Shown: positions 1-11,738, numbered from the stretch's first letter. The stretch is 64,000 nucleotides of DNA from Porodaedalea pini (GCA_002794775.1 NBAY01000010.1:1-64000), one strand, 5' to 3'. The notes: generated from the sequence alone by a model not told the origin. Program-made: numbers and translations.

Positions 1-20
1 GAGTTCCAGAGGACGTGAAC

Positions 21-2790
21 TTACTTAGTAACCCCGTGAATGCCATCAAGCGTACTCCTGTATTCGAGACCCTGACATTTGTCTTCGGGGTCACCGATTT
101 CCTCACACTCCTCATCTTTCTCAGAGTCGTTCCCGGTTCGAGAGAAGCCGGCCCAGACTCCTTCGGCAGGCTCCATGGGTAGAGGACAGTCTTCCGGTAA
201 GGGGCTCTCGTCGAAGAGGAAATAACCCCACGGTTCTTTGTAGAATCCACTTTTTGGGTCGCAGCGAAAATGAAACGTCATAGTCGGCACTCCAGAGCCG
301 TCCGGCTCAGACGTGAGATTTGCAGAAGGCAGTCGCGATCCCGCAGCGCGTTTGAACTGCACCATTGTGGTGTAGTTTTCCCATGTCTCTATGAATGATT
401 TTGCGCGCTAAACAGGAAGTCAAAAAGACTACGAAAACGGGAAGGCATACGGATACCCAGGTCTTTCAGCTTCACTCCATGCTCTCGGGCAATCGCAGGA
501 CCGTATTTCACAAGAAGGGACCAAGCTACAACGTCTTCCATTTCCGCTTTCGCCTCGCTCACATACTGCTGCTCGCTCTTCAAAGAGAGTATCCTGCTGT
601 AAATGATTTTGTTTCGATCATTTGATGCAAATTCTTTTCTTCGGTTTGCTTACTCAAGCCCATCCTCTTTTCTTTCATCCCATATCACAACGTCAGAATC
701 GCACTCTGGCATGGAATCGATGGCCGTATAATCCCTCGCGTTCTCACCGTACGACAAGCCCGATTCGAAGACGAAGACGACGACAGTGCCGACAGTGCCT
801 ATGCTACGGGACGAGCAACGACTGGTGCTATACCAGTAACCATCCGTGTTTATGCGCTCCACTAGGACGTTGCGCACTACAAGAAGCGCTCGTTCGTCTG
901 CAGTCAACCCATAGCTAGAGTCAAGATAGGTAACAGAGTTGATATACTGTTGTCGAGCCGGGTCTTTATCTGGTTCGTATAGAACGGGATAGTAACCATT
1001 AGAAAAATATGCAGCCATATCGCGCATCAGATTCCAGTCACGAACAAGGGATGGTAAGCTCTGTTTTGGTTCATTAGGAGTGAGATGATGACGGTGCGGA
1101 TGTTAACATACTTCCATCAATCGTACCAGAGGCGAGCTCTGGTTCGCAGTTGTCTGATCATCTCCGGATGTGATTTCCAAATTATGATGAACAAAGTCGT
1201 CCTGCGCGCCTAAAAGAACCATGCCTGAGTTTTCTTCAACCATAACATCCTCTAACTGTGGCCATGGTCAAATCGTAGAAGCTAGGAGACAAACAATTAC
1301 GAACCCGGCCAAGCCAAAGAAGACCTTGCGAAAACAGGTGATAATGTCCGCTTAACATTGACATCACCTGTCATCCGTTAAATTAGCAATTCATTAGAAC
1401 GATGAGACGTGTATCGACTTGCCCCTCGAATATAGAGATTGTACCTCTCGTCCGGTGAAGTCTTCGTCGACATGTGGTCTCCAAAGCGCCGCAGCTCTGT
1501 CCAGTTCAGTAAAATCAACGACGAGATCATAAACGCATGCTACTCACGTCCTTTGAAGACAAAAAAACGGACGTCTGTGTCTTCATCCGAGTAACCCTCT
1601 AGCTGTACAACATTGACGTGTCTGCAGAAGGATGTGAAAAGATGATGATGAGTCAATTGACTCCTACGTGGGACGTTCTTTCTGTTTTACCGATCTCGCT
1701 TCAGCGCATCCAAAGTACTGTTAAAGACCTTCGCATGATGCTCAGTCCATCCCCAAGAATAGCTAAAATTGCGCAACTTACGTAGTTCGGCCCTCGAAAC
1801 TTCTTCACCGCAACTACACGACCTTCTACAGATGCGGACACGAGTGTCTCTTCAACGACATCCCCTTTTGTCATGTCTGTGGATGATGTATACAGCATAC
1901 GTTGCTCAGACGAGATGAGCTGGCCCTCGTATAATTCACCGAGGCGATATACACGGAACTGACTTCAAAAAAAATTAAGATTCGAGCTTGGTCACGAAGA
2001 AGACCTCACGCACCTGCCCATCCCACTTACGCTCCGCACGAGAGCGTCCATCCATTATAGCCAATCCATCGATACTCGAAACGTCCCGACTGACTTTTTC
2101 GAGCTTTATCTCGAGACGTGTGCTCGAAGTTGACTAGAAGGTTTGCATTGAATCGTTTACTTTGACGCTAAGCTCCTGAATGCGTCCGGAGATATCTTCA
2201 CGATGAAGGATTCGTGAAAATGTACCCCTACTAACTACCTTCAACATGAAATCTCATATTTCTGCAAAATCACTTTCGAATCTTTTAGAGCCGAAGGTAC
2301 TTGCCATATGATATCAAAGGAAGTAGCGTACTCATTGAGTTGCTGTAGAGCCATTTTCAGTGAGTCATCGACCAGCTCTTCCTTCCCTCTAATTTCTTTG
2401 CGAACTTCTTTCACGATTGAAGCGACACGCCCAGAAAGTTCGGCGCATCCGAGCTTATTCTGCAGTACTTGCTGATGCCAGAAATTGTAAGTCAAGGAAA
2501 AGCGAGTAACAACAAGTAGGAAGTGAACGTACATTAGAAGCGTCAACGATGACTTTCGCTGACGCAAACAACGACGAGAGGAACGGGACTGGAATAAGCG
2601 GTGCGAGTTCCTTGGCAATGTCTAGCGCGTTGCGTGCATTTGCGAGTACAGCTTGCAAAGTTTCTTTTCGACTTGCGTTGCCGTTTGACGCTAGAGAACA
2701 GTAGCCATTTGCATCTGAGTTCCCCAGCACGAGCCTTGAAGGTTTCTTGAAGCGATCCATAGCAGTCATAAACAACCTCGTCGCCGTCAA
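21..2790 (-). CDS. MLKL_NTD-like / kinase-like protein, possibly degenerate, may run off the left edge
   Basis: The 5' exon (about 2536-2790) and next exon (about 2240-2462) carry an alpha-helical segment of the kind found at the N-terminus of many agaricomycete kinase and NACHT proteins (MLKL_NTD-like, four-helix adaptor), including the run LAPLIPVPFLSSLFASAKV; a following exon (about 2080-2210) has the family's RILHREDISGRI motif. Further on, EGRVVAVKKFRG (about 1800) and HVNVVQLEGYS (about 1600) look like the VAVK strand and the following helix region of a protein-kinase fold, so a (pseudo)kinase domain is likely; no HRD or DFG was found. The last exons (21-365, 389-583) are unrecognised. 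Introns are interpreted at about 2463-2535 and 1970-2030. Two oddities suggest decay: a TAG lies in frame at 2134-2136 inside the helical domain, and the exon ending near 2245 lacks a convincing splice to the next. Position 21-23 could be a stop or part of a donor site. Family assignment is inference from motif similarity. Confidence 0.5.
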
Positions 2791-2803
2791 CTCTCTGAAG
2801 CAC

Positions 2804-3586
2804 CGTGAGCGCCCATATAGGCCATATCCGACTACATCAGATCCTACGTTTCGAAATCAATACGAGGCTGTAGTGAGCTATGTAGCCACCGATTACTGTG
2901 GGCAGGTGTACAGTAGTTAGGCAACCGGCGCCGGAGCGTTTATGGTACGAGTGAAGCAACCGACATAGTGCTCAAGTGTGTGTGACATGTGAAGCAAACA
3001 GATCGAGAGGTCGAAAGATTAATATTAATATTGACACTAGTGAGCTCTGAAGATTGATACCTGCAGTACTAGTATGAAATTCCATAAGGCAATATTAGTG
3101 GAGAAATTTTTGACAGAGAGCTCTCATTTTTTTGTGCTTTGCAAGTTGTCTCTGGCACTCTACGAAGAAAAAAACAGGGAAAAAGTAGTTAATTGGATCT
3201 GACACCTTGGAACACTTGTACATCTCCTGAAGGATGCATACGACTTACCTCTGGATCCGCCGGATTCGAGTTGCAGAGAGTTTTTCTTTAATCAAATTTT
3301 CCCGATTTCACTATATTCCAAAAAAAGAAATTATGTAACGCAGGTCTTGGTGAAGCAACCGCTCTCCCGTTACGCGTTACACGATGGATGTCCCCGGCGT
3401 GGGGAACACGCTCCATGGAGCTCGCGTAACCGTTCGGCTGGAGTCAGGGTCCCTATTAGCTAATTGATGGCCGCTCATGTTTGTAATCTACCTTTAATAG
3501 TATGATGATCTGCCGATCACTGTCGATCCCATCATGATCGTTACTGTATCTGCCTCGTTAAAAATCAACCATCTATATTCCACACC
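2804..3586. other. Intergenic spacer, no gene seen
   Basis: No open frame with domain character on either strand. AT-rich patches occur at 3000-3180 and 3290-3340. It separates a minus-strand gene from a plus-strand gene, so it should hold both promoters (divergent arrangement). Confidence 0.5.
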
Positions 3587-5849
3587 ATGATGGACTTGAC
3601 TTCACTGGTTGCATGTTTGACCACATCCCCTCTTCTGATCAAGAGCATTACATTGCAGCAACTCACTACATTCTACCGCTTGTCTCTGCACCTTAAATTA
3701 TGCATCAAGCTAAACTGTCCTATTCAGGCTACTGGCCCTCCCGAAGCTCTTCCTCGATCTATACACAGTTTCCTGTGTGACTCAGTGGGATAACAGATTC
3801 TGTTTGTATGCTGGTCAGCATTAGCCAAATGCATATGGGAGTCTGAAGATCAGCACTACGAAGCTGAAGATTGCATCGACCTCTTCCTTGCATATGGAGT
3901 GAGGCATGAGATAGGTGAGATTACCTTGCTCCTATCTGTCTAGTTACTAAGGCCCATTAAAGGATACAAAGACTTCTATCCTCCAACTCTTGTTTGCCTC
4001 AACTCCAAGTGCATGACAACCATAGAAGGTTCTAAAACCCAGCCTCCTGAGCTTAAGGAGCCCAGAACGCATCAAGCTGTATACTTCTCAAGAGATAAGG
4101 GTGCTTTGCCAGCATGGGCAACCTCACTGTACTGCAGAAGTATGTGTTCTTCTAATATAACTAATCTAGTGACTCACGGAGTCCTTCAGACTGCCACACT
4201 CGATATTACCATAATAACTTCATCCATGACAATGCTAGCATGCGAACATACTATACCATGATCCCTCAGTCTATCCAGGCCGGGAAGCATTATTTCTTCG
4301 ATAGAAATTTGTGTGAGGAGCAAGCAGATGCAATGGTTCTAACATGGTATGTTAGCAGGCCTTTAATTGCTTTGACTGTAGCTCATGGTATGTTTAGGGC
4401 GTCTGCAACAAATCTAGCTCAGTTGTACAACTTACAGACAGAAAGGGTGGGCTTCTTAGAGGCATTTAAAAGGAGTAAATCTTGGCCTTTCCCACTGAGT
4501 ATGACACCTGAGTTAGTTTGGGATGCATTCTTTTTGAATGCACTCCTGACCGACCACTACGAACGCCAGAGAGCCTTGGAGCTTTGTCATGATGTGGCAA
4601 GTCAAGCTGAGCGCATTCGTCCTGCTCTGGAGGAGCGGAACTCAAGGATGGCTGGCCCAGGCCAGAAGCAGTGGAGTCACTCCTGCACGCAGTGCACATG
4701 GTTTACATACAGCCCAACAGGAGAGATACGTGAGTCTATTACATCCTCACATACTTCAGAAGCAACTGAATGATTTGTCAGAGGCTGTACGTGCGACTGT
4801 CACCGATGGAGTTACCTTGGGCCACCCTTGCTGTGCAGTATGGGATTGCAAGGATCCCCTATTGTCGCAGAGGGATCGGTTCTGCATGGCTCATTTCAAC
4901 TTGAGTGCTATCTGTGCCATAGTGACCTGCAGTCGGAAATGCGCACCCGGGTCCCTCACATGTGACCTACCAGAGCACTCCATGCTTGAACAGAACCACA
5001 TTGAACGAAATAAGGCTATGTTCCAGCTCAAGGAGCGGCTCCAACGTGCAAAAGTAACGCAGACGCATAACTCACTTCCCAACACATCAGGGCAGGTGTC
5101 CCAAGAAGGGCTTGAAGGACCAGGTATAGATGGAGTCCTTGAGGGACTGCAATCAAGCAATGGAGTGGATGTGCAGGATGTGGAGCTCACAGGAAGACAG
5201 CCTGATTGTGATGGAAAGCCTGAAGAAGGCAACCGAAAGATTCAAGCTGCCTTTGGTAGGCGTCGAACTCACAATGAGGAGCTTTGTGTTTCATGCTGTG
5301 GGGTTATTCTGGGACGAGCGACGTTTTTTGGTTCTGAAGCTCCAAACGGAGTCAGGGTATGTCCCGTTACTTCAGATGCTAAGATAAGAACACTTATACA
5401 TTACAAACTAGCTTTTCTGGAAGGGCCTCTTCCCTACAAAAAAGTCCCTTCCACAGTATCTTTTCTTCGACTCAAACTGCAAGGTACTGCAGCATATTCG
5501 AGCTCAAGGAGACCAGGAGTACTTTGAAAACTGTGGACTTCCAGTTGACGCATTCCACTTCAAGAACAAGCATAAGGAAGGAGACACCTTCTGTTCGCAA
5601 AATTGCAATCCAGCAGCCTGGCCAGATTTGACTACAGAAGATGGGAGGTGGAGGTTCAACTCATTAGCTGCTGAGCAGACAAATGTATGGTTTGGAGGGT
5701 ACCAGGCCATTGTACGGGAGATGCGGGTGGACAGGTACAACTTCTTTCTTGATGAGATGATACGGCACCGCAATGAGCTGGTAGTCCACAGCCATAAGAA
5801 AAAGGGATTTACTCCTCATCTCATTCCACATAGAGAACTCCTTGCGTAA
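3587..5849 (+). CDS. KDZ-transposon-associated CxC5/CxC6 cysteine-cluster protein (one in-frame stop)
   Basis: Large protein of the basidiomycete family carrying CxC5- and CxC6-like cysteine clusters, known from KDZ (Kyakuja-Dileera-Zisupton) transposon gene sets. Reading across short introns at 3915-3962, 4140-4189, 4730-4781 and 5357-5411 (all GT-AG, 48-55 nt) gives one continuous frame. The CxC5-like part has PPTLVCLNSKC, YCRNCHTRYYHNN, HSCTQCTWF, then after splicing VTDGVTLGHPCCAVWDCKDP and FCMAHFNLSAICAI. The C-terminal CxC6-like part has AFGRRRTHNEELCVSCCG, LPQYLFFDSNCK, PVDAFHFKNKHKEGDTFC, CNPAAWPDL and RFNSLAAEQTNVWFGGYQA. The role is not established; nucleic-acid binding within the transposition machinery is an inference. 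Oddity: TAA at 3791-3793 interrupts an otherwise continuous frame in the first exon, so this copy may be a recent pseudogene, or may start downstream. The TET/JBP-like gene follows 1.1 kb downstream on the same strand. Confidence 0.75.
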
Positions 5850-6855
5850 AATTTATTAAATTGTACCTATAAATGTTATGTATTCGACGCTTCACTCAAC
5901 TACGTACAACTCAATGTGAGAAAATGGTAGCAAAATGGAGGAACTGGGGAGATGAGATGTAGAAATTTGTTGAGCGGTCATTCTATCAAGGTATTTGACA
6001 AATTGGTTTAAGAACGATGCATTTCAGACACGTGTTTAACAAATTGGGTTAATAACGGTACATTTCAGAGACAGGTGGAGGCTACAGAAGAACCGGTGCA
6101 GAAAGCTATGGGTATTGTGTCGATTAGCACTGCGGGAAGATACGAAAGTGAGAAGACCATTCTGGAAAAAAAATCATGAAGGACACGAACGGACGGGGAC
6201 AGGAACGATCCATCTGATGCGGTGAGTAAGTTCGTGTGTTAAATTTCAGTAAAACTTAGGCTTAACTCTTTCCAAAACCTAATTAATGCGCCCGGTGCAT
6301 GCACACGAATTGCGGATGGTGAAGATTTTTTGGCGGGGAAGGCCCGTGAACCTTTCTTGTCCCTTTTAGGGGGTTTTTGTTTCGTCTGAGTGGGGAGGGT
6401 AACTTTTCCCATGTTGAAGGGGGGTAGGTAGACGACAGAGGGAGCAAGGAGTCGCGATGGGATAGATAAGGGTAATAAACTGCTTGAGGGGAGCTTTCCC
6501 ACACAGAAGTCGGCGGACGAATGGGTTTAATTTCAAGCAAGCTCTTCTCGCAGTGGTCGATAAGAGTTGAAAGGTCGTGTAAGGCGCCTCATGTGCTGTG
6601 GCAAGGACGTCTCAGCCATCCGGCTTCTTTGTACACGAGGAGACTTTAAATCATTCCTAATACACTGGACAGACCCAGAAACTTCCTCAAGTGCTTAAAC
6701 GCAGGTGCATGGGCGGATTCATCAGAAGTCCAGAATGCCACTGGAGTAGCCAGAGAAACTTAGCGCTATTAATCACACAGTATTTAATTCTCTTCTGTGC
6801 TGGAAGACTCTTCTATCTATTCTCGCGTGCACAGCTGCTGAGCCTGACATGCTGA
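5850..6855. other. Spacer between CxC gene and palindrome
   Basis: No convincing gene. Two imperfect direct copies of a roughly 45-bp unit (AACAAATTGG...GCATTTCAGA type) lie near 5995-6075. Overlapping minus-strand frames at 6239-6540 have low-complexity composition and no recognisable domain. The terminal region of a mobile element carrying the CxC gene could lie here, but no terminal inverted repeat was identified. Confidence 0.35.
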
Positions 6856-6920
6856 ATGGGTCACGTGCGACTGACGGGCTTTTAGCCACGCTAAAAGCCC
6901 GTCAGTCGCACGTGACCCAT
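6856..6920. repeat. Perfect 31-bp palindrome with 3-nt loop (hairpin family, copy 1)
   Basis: Left arm 6856-6886 and right arm 6890-6920 are perfect reverse complements separated by CAC. The core is GACTGACGGGCTTTTAGC followed by its complement. Related cores recur at 9954-10090 and 17410-17515. The arms also contain CACGTG. It lies 80 bp upstream of the putative start of the TET/JBP-like gene. Confidence 0.9.
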
Positions 6921-7000
6921 GTTGACCTTTTGTCTCAGGGATCTCAACATCCATTAACCAAATAAAGCTAAGAGAAGAAGCAGGAAATAGCTCTAAAGAG

Positions 7001-8633
7001 ATGAATTCTGCCTACAATAGAATTACAGGAAATCAGTACGAACCATGGGGTCCAGTGAGCACAACCTTGAATTTCTTTCATTTTGCTAAAGCCTTAACAT
7101 TGCATTTCAAGGACACATCCTTTGCAGAAAGTAATCCTACTCTGAGACTTCCTGTGGGACTTGAGGTGTTGGAGTTTAACCAACACATTCCGGGCCATAG
7201 GTATTTTGTCCTTCAAGCCCTTCGTGTGACCTGGGGTCGTTCATAGACTGACCTATTTATCAAGCATCGAAAACTTTCGAATAAATGGTCCAGAGCCTCA
7301 GCAGAAGCCTACAACAGAGTTCGAGAATGCTCGAAAGCAGGCAGCTCGGCTAGTTCAGCGTGACCGGCTTACTCCATGCTCAAGAGAGTCGCAAATTGAA
7401 GGCGCAGAGGTCCGATGCTCTCTGGACACCGTGCGGTGTCTTCCTCACACAGATCCAGCTTGGATTGGATACAACGTTAAAGAAATCCCAGACTCATACG
7501 ATCAGCAAGCTCCACTGGGCAGAAATCCCAACCTGGGCACAGAGTGCAGCAAAGAACTGAAAACATTCGTCGAGAAGGAAGGTGGGACATACATAGAAAA
7601 TATCTTAAGGTGAGTGGGGTGAAGAATAAGTTAGAAAGCATGCTTAAAACTCACATTTGATTAGTCGGGCACAGGTTGTCAGATCTAAAGAAGGGCAGGT
7701 CTACGTTGTTAAGTGCAAAATTCCAGGAGATGATTGGGAAGCAGTCTTTGGTGGGAAGCACTTCAGCTGGATAGCCGTCGTAGATAATGTGGAGTCTGCC
7801 ATGGAAGAGTTCGAAAAGGGATATGGGAAGGCCAACAAGGCCGTTATGAACCATACTCGAGGTGCATTTCCTTGCTTTTCTTTTGGTACGTCTGTTGGTG
7901 GAGGGCAAACAGTTCGTTTCGTTCTTTAACCCCTCTAAAATCTGCCTGTACGCTAACGTTTGATGGATGGGAAGCATCCCAGTACCAAGACTTTCAATGA
8001 GAAGGTTGAGGACTGCATTATACAGTTCTGTAAGGATCCTTTTGTGACAGCGTACGTCGATCACATCGCAGGTCCGTTTGTGTCTTTTATCTGAAATGCA
8101 TGAGTTGATCCCCCCTTCGTTGGATAGACTGCTTCAGAATCTGGTTCCCCAAACTTGCCCAGCTCTACTCTCTGTCCCAGCTTCAACTGCTCATGGTCGA
8201 CGGACTTCTCTCTCAACACTTCCCAGACTTACAGTTCGCTGCCTACTCCCTCAACTATGGCACCAATACTGTCTGTGACTGGCACAAGGACCTCAAGAAC
8301 CTTGTATTTGGAGTTTGTGCAGTTGGGATATTTGGGAGGTTCAACTATAGAACTTCCGCTCAGCTTATGCTGAAGGAAGCTAAGGTTGCACTGGAGCTTC
8401 GTCACGGTGATGTTGTATTCTTCCCATCTGCTGGAATTAGCCACAAAAACGCAGCCTTGAAGGAGGGGGAGACAAGGAGGTCCTTCGTGTTTTACTCCGC
8501 CGGTGGCTTGTTTCGTTGGATAGAGCAAGGGCACCATAAACAGGTTGAGAAGTATGGGGACGGAGATCAGAGGTGGAAAGAGGGATGCGATCTCTTCTCT
8601 ACAATGGAAGAACTGAGGGAGTCTTTTTTGTAA
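7001..8633 (+). CDS. TET/JBP-like 2-oxoglutarate/Fe(II) nucleic-acid dioxygenase
   Basis: The C-terminal exon (about 8130-8633) has the double-stranded beta-helix dioxygenase signature in fungal TET/JBP form: iron-binding HxD in TVCDWHKDLKN, the second iron-binding His in HGDVVFFPSAGISHKN, and the 2OG-binding Arg in GETRRSFVFYSAGGLFRW. The known reaction of the family is stepwise oxidation of 5-methylpyrimidines in DNA; which base this one uses cannot be told. Upstream exons (about 7290-7612, 7665-7920, 7965-8070) splice in frame through GT-AG introns and carry WEAVFGGKHFSWIAVVDNV and FVTAYVDHIAG, matching the usual N-terminal region before the core. The first exon (from 7001) and its junction are uncertain. 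It lies between two palindromes of one family (6856-6920 and 9954-10090), downstream of a KDZ-associated CxC gene. Association of TET/JBP genes with KDZ transposons is known in basidiomycetes (Iyer and colleagues, 2014). All three catalytic residue classes are present, so activity is plausible. Confidence 0.72.
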
Positions 8634-8759
8634 CTTAAACCAACTTGAGGATGACGTGTGTTAATCCAGACACGCCAGTATGTTCAGCTGCAGAGTATTA
8701 CGGCTTAGATGCAAGTCTAGTTACGGTGGTAAATTCCATCTACAGCTAAATATTGGCGA

Positions 8760-8793
<34 letters not shown>

Positions 8794-9953
8794 ATGAAAA
8801 GCAAAGAAAAGAAGACTTCAGTGCTTGCGAGTCCCTGCTTCTTGCGCTCTTCTTCGAGTACGTAAAAGAGCTTCTGCATCTTCAGGACTGAAGAGATGGG
8901 TCATTCAGACGCCTGGTATAACTTGTACGCCTTGATATAACTGCCCACGCACTTCAGGCCCTTGTATCACGTAAAGGAACACAGTTTTCATCAGTATCCG
9001 TTTCATTGTATAATATAACGCTGCAAAAGATGTTCGTTTCTCAGCTACCGCTCACACTAGTGCGGCGCTCGTATATGTTACACGGTATATTGGATTACAC
9101 ATGGCTGAGTCTGAAGTCACGTTCGCATGAGAACGGCGTCTACCAACCCTTATATAGGCTTCGGCCTCAAAAACCACGGTTAGACTCACACCATCACAGT
9201 CCCCACCACCACAGTACGCACCGTCTACCGTCGTTGACATGCTTGCCGACTTAATGTGTCGGCAAGCATGGCAACGTCGACGACGTTGACGCGCAACTGC
9301 CTCGACTAGATGGCCCCCGATCTCACCGCGATCTACGACCGATGGCCCCAGCTTCAATGATGCTGGCCTGGCCTCTCGCCTTTTGTACACACTGAATACA
9401 GGCCCGACGTTGACTGGAAGGATTGGCTAAGGCCTCTGACGCTGGTATGAGCTGCAAGTTGTGTTGTTGACGATCACATCGTCGTCGATGACGCCGCTTG
9501 CAGCTTCAACAGCATCAAAGGACGATAGCCAATCGTATTCTTTGTCAAATGCTGGGCCTTTCTGGCAGACTTCAATCGGCGAGAGCTTAGGTTGTGCCGA
9601 ATACATGTAAGTTTGTCTGGGATGTAACTTGGGGGCGGGGATAGCTTCGGGACGACGAATCAAAGCAGTTCCTCACCCATACTTCTGCATCAGTCTTAAC
9701 CAACTCTATTCCAGCCATAAGGCATCTCATGGATGCGACAAGCCTTTCAAATAAAAACAAAACGAAGGTTCTTGAGATGGAGGATGAGCTTGCATCGTCC
9801 CTCAGAGATGCTGTCGTTTCGTAAAACCTTATTTTCTGCTTATAAGATTTAGTTAGGCCTTCTATTTTCCATTACAAGTAGTTAAATACATTTAACATTA
9901 TTCTCAATAAATTTTAGTGCAGGATTCCTGAACACAGAAGGTAGCCGTGACTA
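8634..9953. other. Spacer downstream of the dioxygenase gene
   Basis: No supported gene; minus-strand frames at 9052-9390 and 9427-9663 lack domain character. Contains one separate hairpin (9238-9270), listed on its own. The segment ends at the second palindrome cluster. Confidence 0.4.
9238..9270. repeat. 13-bp perfect inverted repeat, 7-nt loop
   Basis: CATGCTTGCCGAC at 9238-9250 pairs with GTCGGCAAGCATG at 9258-9270 around TTAATGT. The sequence is unrelated to the GACTGACGGGC palindrome family. It could be a simple hairpin in an untranslated region or an intergenic structure. Confidence 0.75.
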
Positions 9954-10090
9954 AGGAGGAGTCGTGGGCGCCTGACGGGCTTCTAGCGACGCTAGAATCC
10001 TGTCAGTCACAGTAACGCGCGCGAGATGTGACTGTGACTGACGGGCTTCTAGCATCGCTAGAAGCCCGTCAGGCGCCCACGACTCCTCCT
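9954..10090. repeat. Nested double-hairpin palindrome (hairpin family, copy 2)
   Basis: The outer arms 9954-9987 and 10057-10090 are perfect 34-bp reverse complements. Each outer arm also starts an inner hairpin: 9972-9987 with 9991-10006 (two mismatches, loop GAC) and 10038-10053 with 10057-10072 (perfect, loop ATC). TCACAGT at 10007-10013 also pairs with ACTGTGA at 10031-10037. The 137-bp unit can therefore fold as one long stem or as a two-hairpin structure. The core is the same as at 6856-6920. Confidence 0.9.
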
Positions 10091-10094
10091 GTGA

Positions 10095-10367
10095 CTACTG
10101 AAGCCAGCTTATCCACGAGAAAATAATGGCGGAAGATGCGAGAACCAACCCGACACTCAAAATCACAGAGGCAGATGAAGCTGCTGATGATGCGGAAGCA
10201 GAGGCTAGCCTCTTCTTGTTTACTTCCACAATGCAACACCTCTGACAATAAAACGAGGTACCTTCACTCATACTATGAGTGAATCGATTCTTCCTGTACT
10301 CATTGGGTACTAGAATGTTTATAGCCTGCTTGTTGCTAGTGAAGCTCCTGATGGCGGTGAATTGCAT
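10095..10367 (-). CDS. Hypothetical small protein with C-terminal hydrophobic segment
   Basis: A 90-residue open frame starting 4 bp from the palindrome. It has a CQRC motif near residue 42, an Ala/Ser-rich stretch and a hydrophobic C-terminus (VILSVGLVLASSAIIFSWI) that could be a membrane anchor. No family is recognised and no splice context or promoter supports it, so it may be a chance frame. Confidence 0.2.
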   Translation of the reverse strand: MQFTAIRSFTSNKQAINILVPNEYRKNRFTHSMSEGTSFYCQRCCIVEVNKKRLASASASSAASSASVILSVGLVLASSAIIFSWISWLQ

Positions 10368-11738
10368 GCATTTTGTAAAGCAAAGCGCCTACTCACAAAC
10401 CAGCTGTAACGTTACACAAGAAATACGCTCTCGTCCCAGCCTCTCCAACCCGTGACGTACCCTCATCTCTGATAGCTATTAGTTCGTACGATTGGGGGAA
10501 GTGTACGGACAGGAAATGAGTCGGCCTGTAGGCACTACTCTTTGCCCTCTAAGTCCGCAGGTGCTTCCCTGTGGATAAGCAAAAGGTCACGTCAGTATAC
10601 AAAGAAATACAGGAGAGTGGACACTCATGATACGTAAGACGTTGTGTATATCCTGCACGAAGAACACGCGGTATCTGGTCATTTAATTCTGTGTTGGTGT
10701 GTATACCATTTGTATTTTGTATGTTTGGAGTTTCTGCTGATGAGCCTCGCTAGCTGGCCTTGCAGAGTTCATACGTTTGACATCCTCGGAGGCAAATGAA
10801 ATCTGCGAACAGGAGTCAAAAAAGGCCACTTCACTGGACCACATCGTAAGTGCTCTCAAGGTCGGTGTCCTCCACTATTTCTTTAGACTGATTATGAATG
10901 CGGTGCAGACTCGGGTTTGAAGAATTCACAACAGAGGTTGGGTGTGCTGAAGGACCACAAGAAGCTTGTAAAGGTATGTATACACACATGTCTACGCTCT
11001 GGAAGTCCTAACTTTCTGTTCCTTGCTCAAGATCGAGATCGAGATCGAGAGAAGAGTGAATCGAAGCTTGAGCAACCTGGGTTCCACATTTACGGAGGAG
11101 GAACCGTTAGCTCGGCAAGAGGAACCTTTGGCTGCTATTCGTGCACGTTTTGAGGCGAACCAGTGACCATCTCTCGCTTCAAATCCTCACCTGCTGCTGT
11201 ATCCCTGCATTGCTTCCTCTGTTTCTCCTGTATTTGACCTCAGATCTTTATTTTTACTACGTTATGTTGTCTGGCGTCCTGATTTTCATGTATATGTAAT
11301 AATGTAATATAGATCGAGTGTAATAACTGTCTTGTAAAAGATGCAGCGATTTAGTTATCTTGAACAAGGACTCCAAGACTCGTGAAAGGGTACCTTCGAC
11401 CCAAACCCCCCTTCCCGTCTTCTTTTCTTTCGGAATCGTGGAACCAAGTGTCGTACTGACGTTCCAAACGTTCGAAGGAAGCAAGGGAGTTAAGGATGTG
11501 ACTATCTAGTTTACGCCGGAGCAGGTATACCGTCAAATTGAACCTGATTTAAAGAAAACACATGAGGGACAGACTACACGGGACAGCGACAATGCCTGCA
11601 TTGCACTGGCTAAAGCCATCAGAGGAAATATCAGGGCCCCTTACTACCAGTCGAAAATTGCGGCAAGAAGATGATATTAAGTACTAGTTACGCAGAATGA
11701 TGTCTTGGATCCGCTACATCCGACCGTACTCTACGCAT
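10368..11738. other. Spacer, no gene seen
   Basis: Several short frames on both strands (for example 10917-11153 and 11257-11536) show no domains and no consistent splicing. GAGATC repeats of 6 bp occur at about 11032-11050. The 3' untranslated part of the JmjC locus probably lies at the right side. Confidence 0.35.

Noticed and set aside
6239..6540. Two overlapping minus-strand frames rich in Pro, Ser and Lys
   Set aside because: Mutually exclusive frames, no domain, no splice or promoter support.
9052..9390. 112-residue minus-strand frame with CHACRHIK
   Set aside because: Includes the 9238-9270 hairpin, no consistent family; the Cys/His pattern is too short to call.
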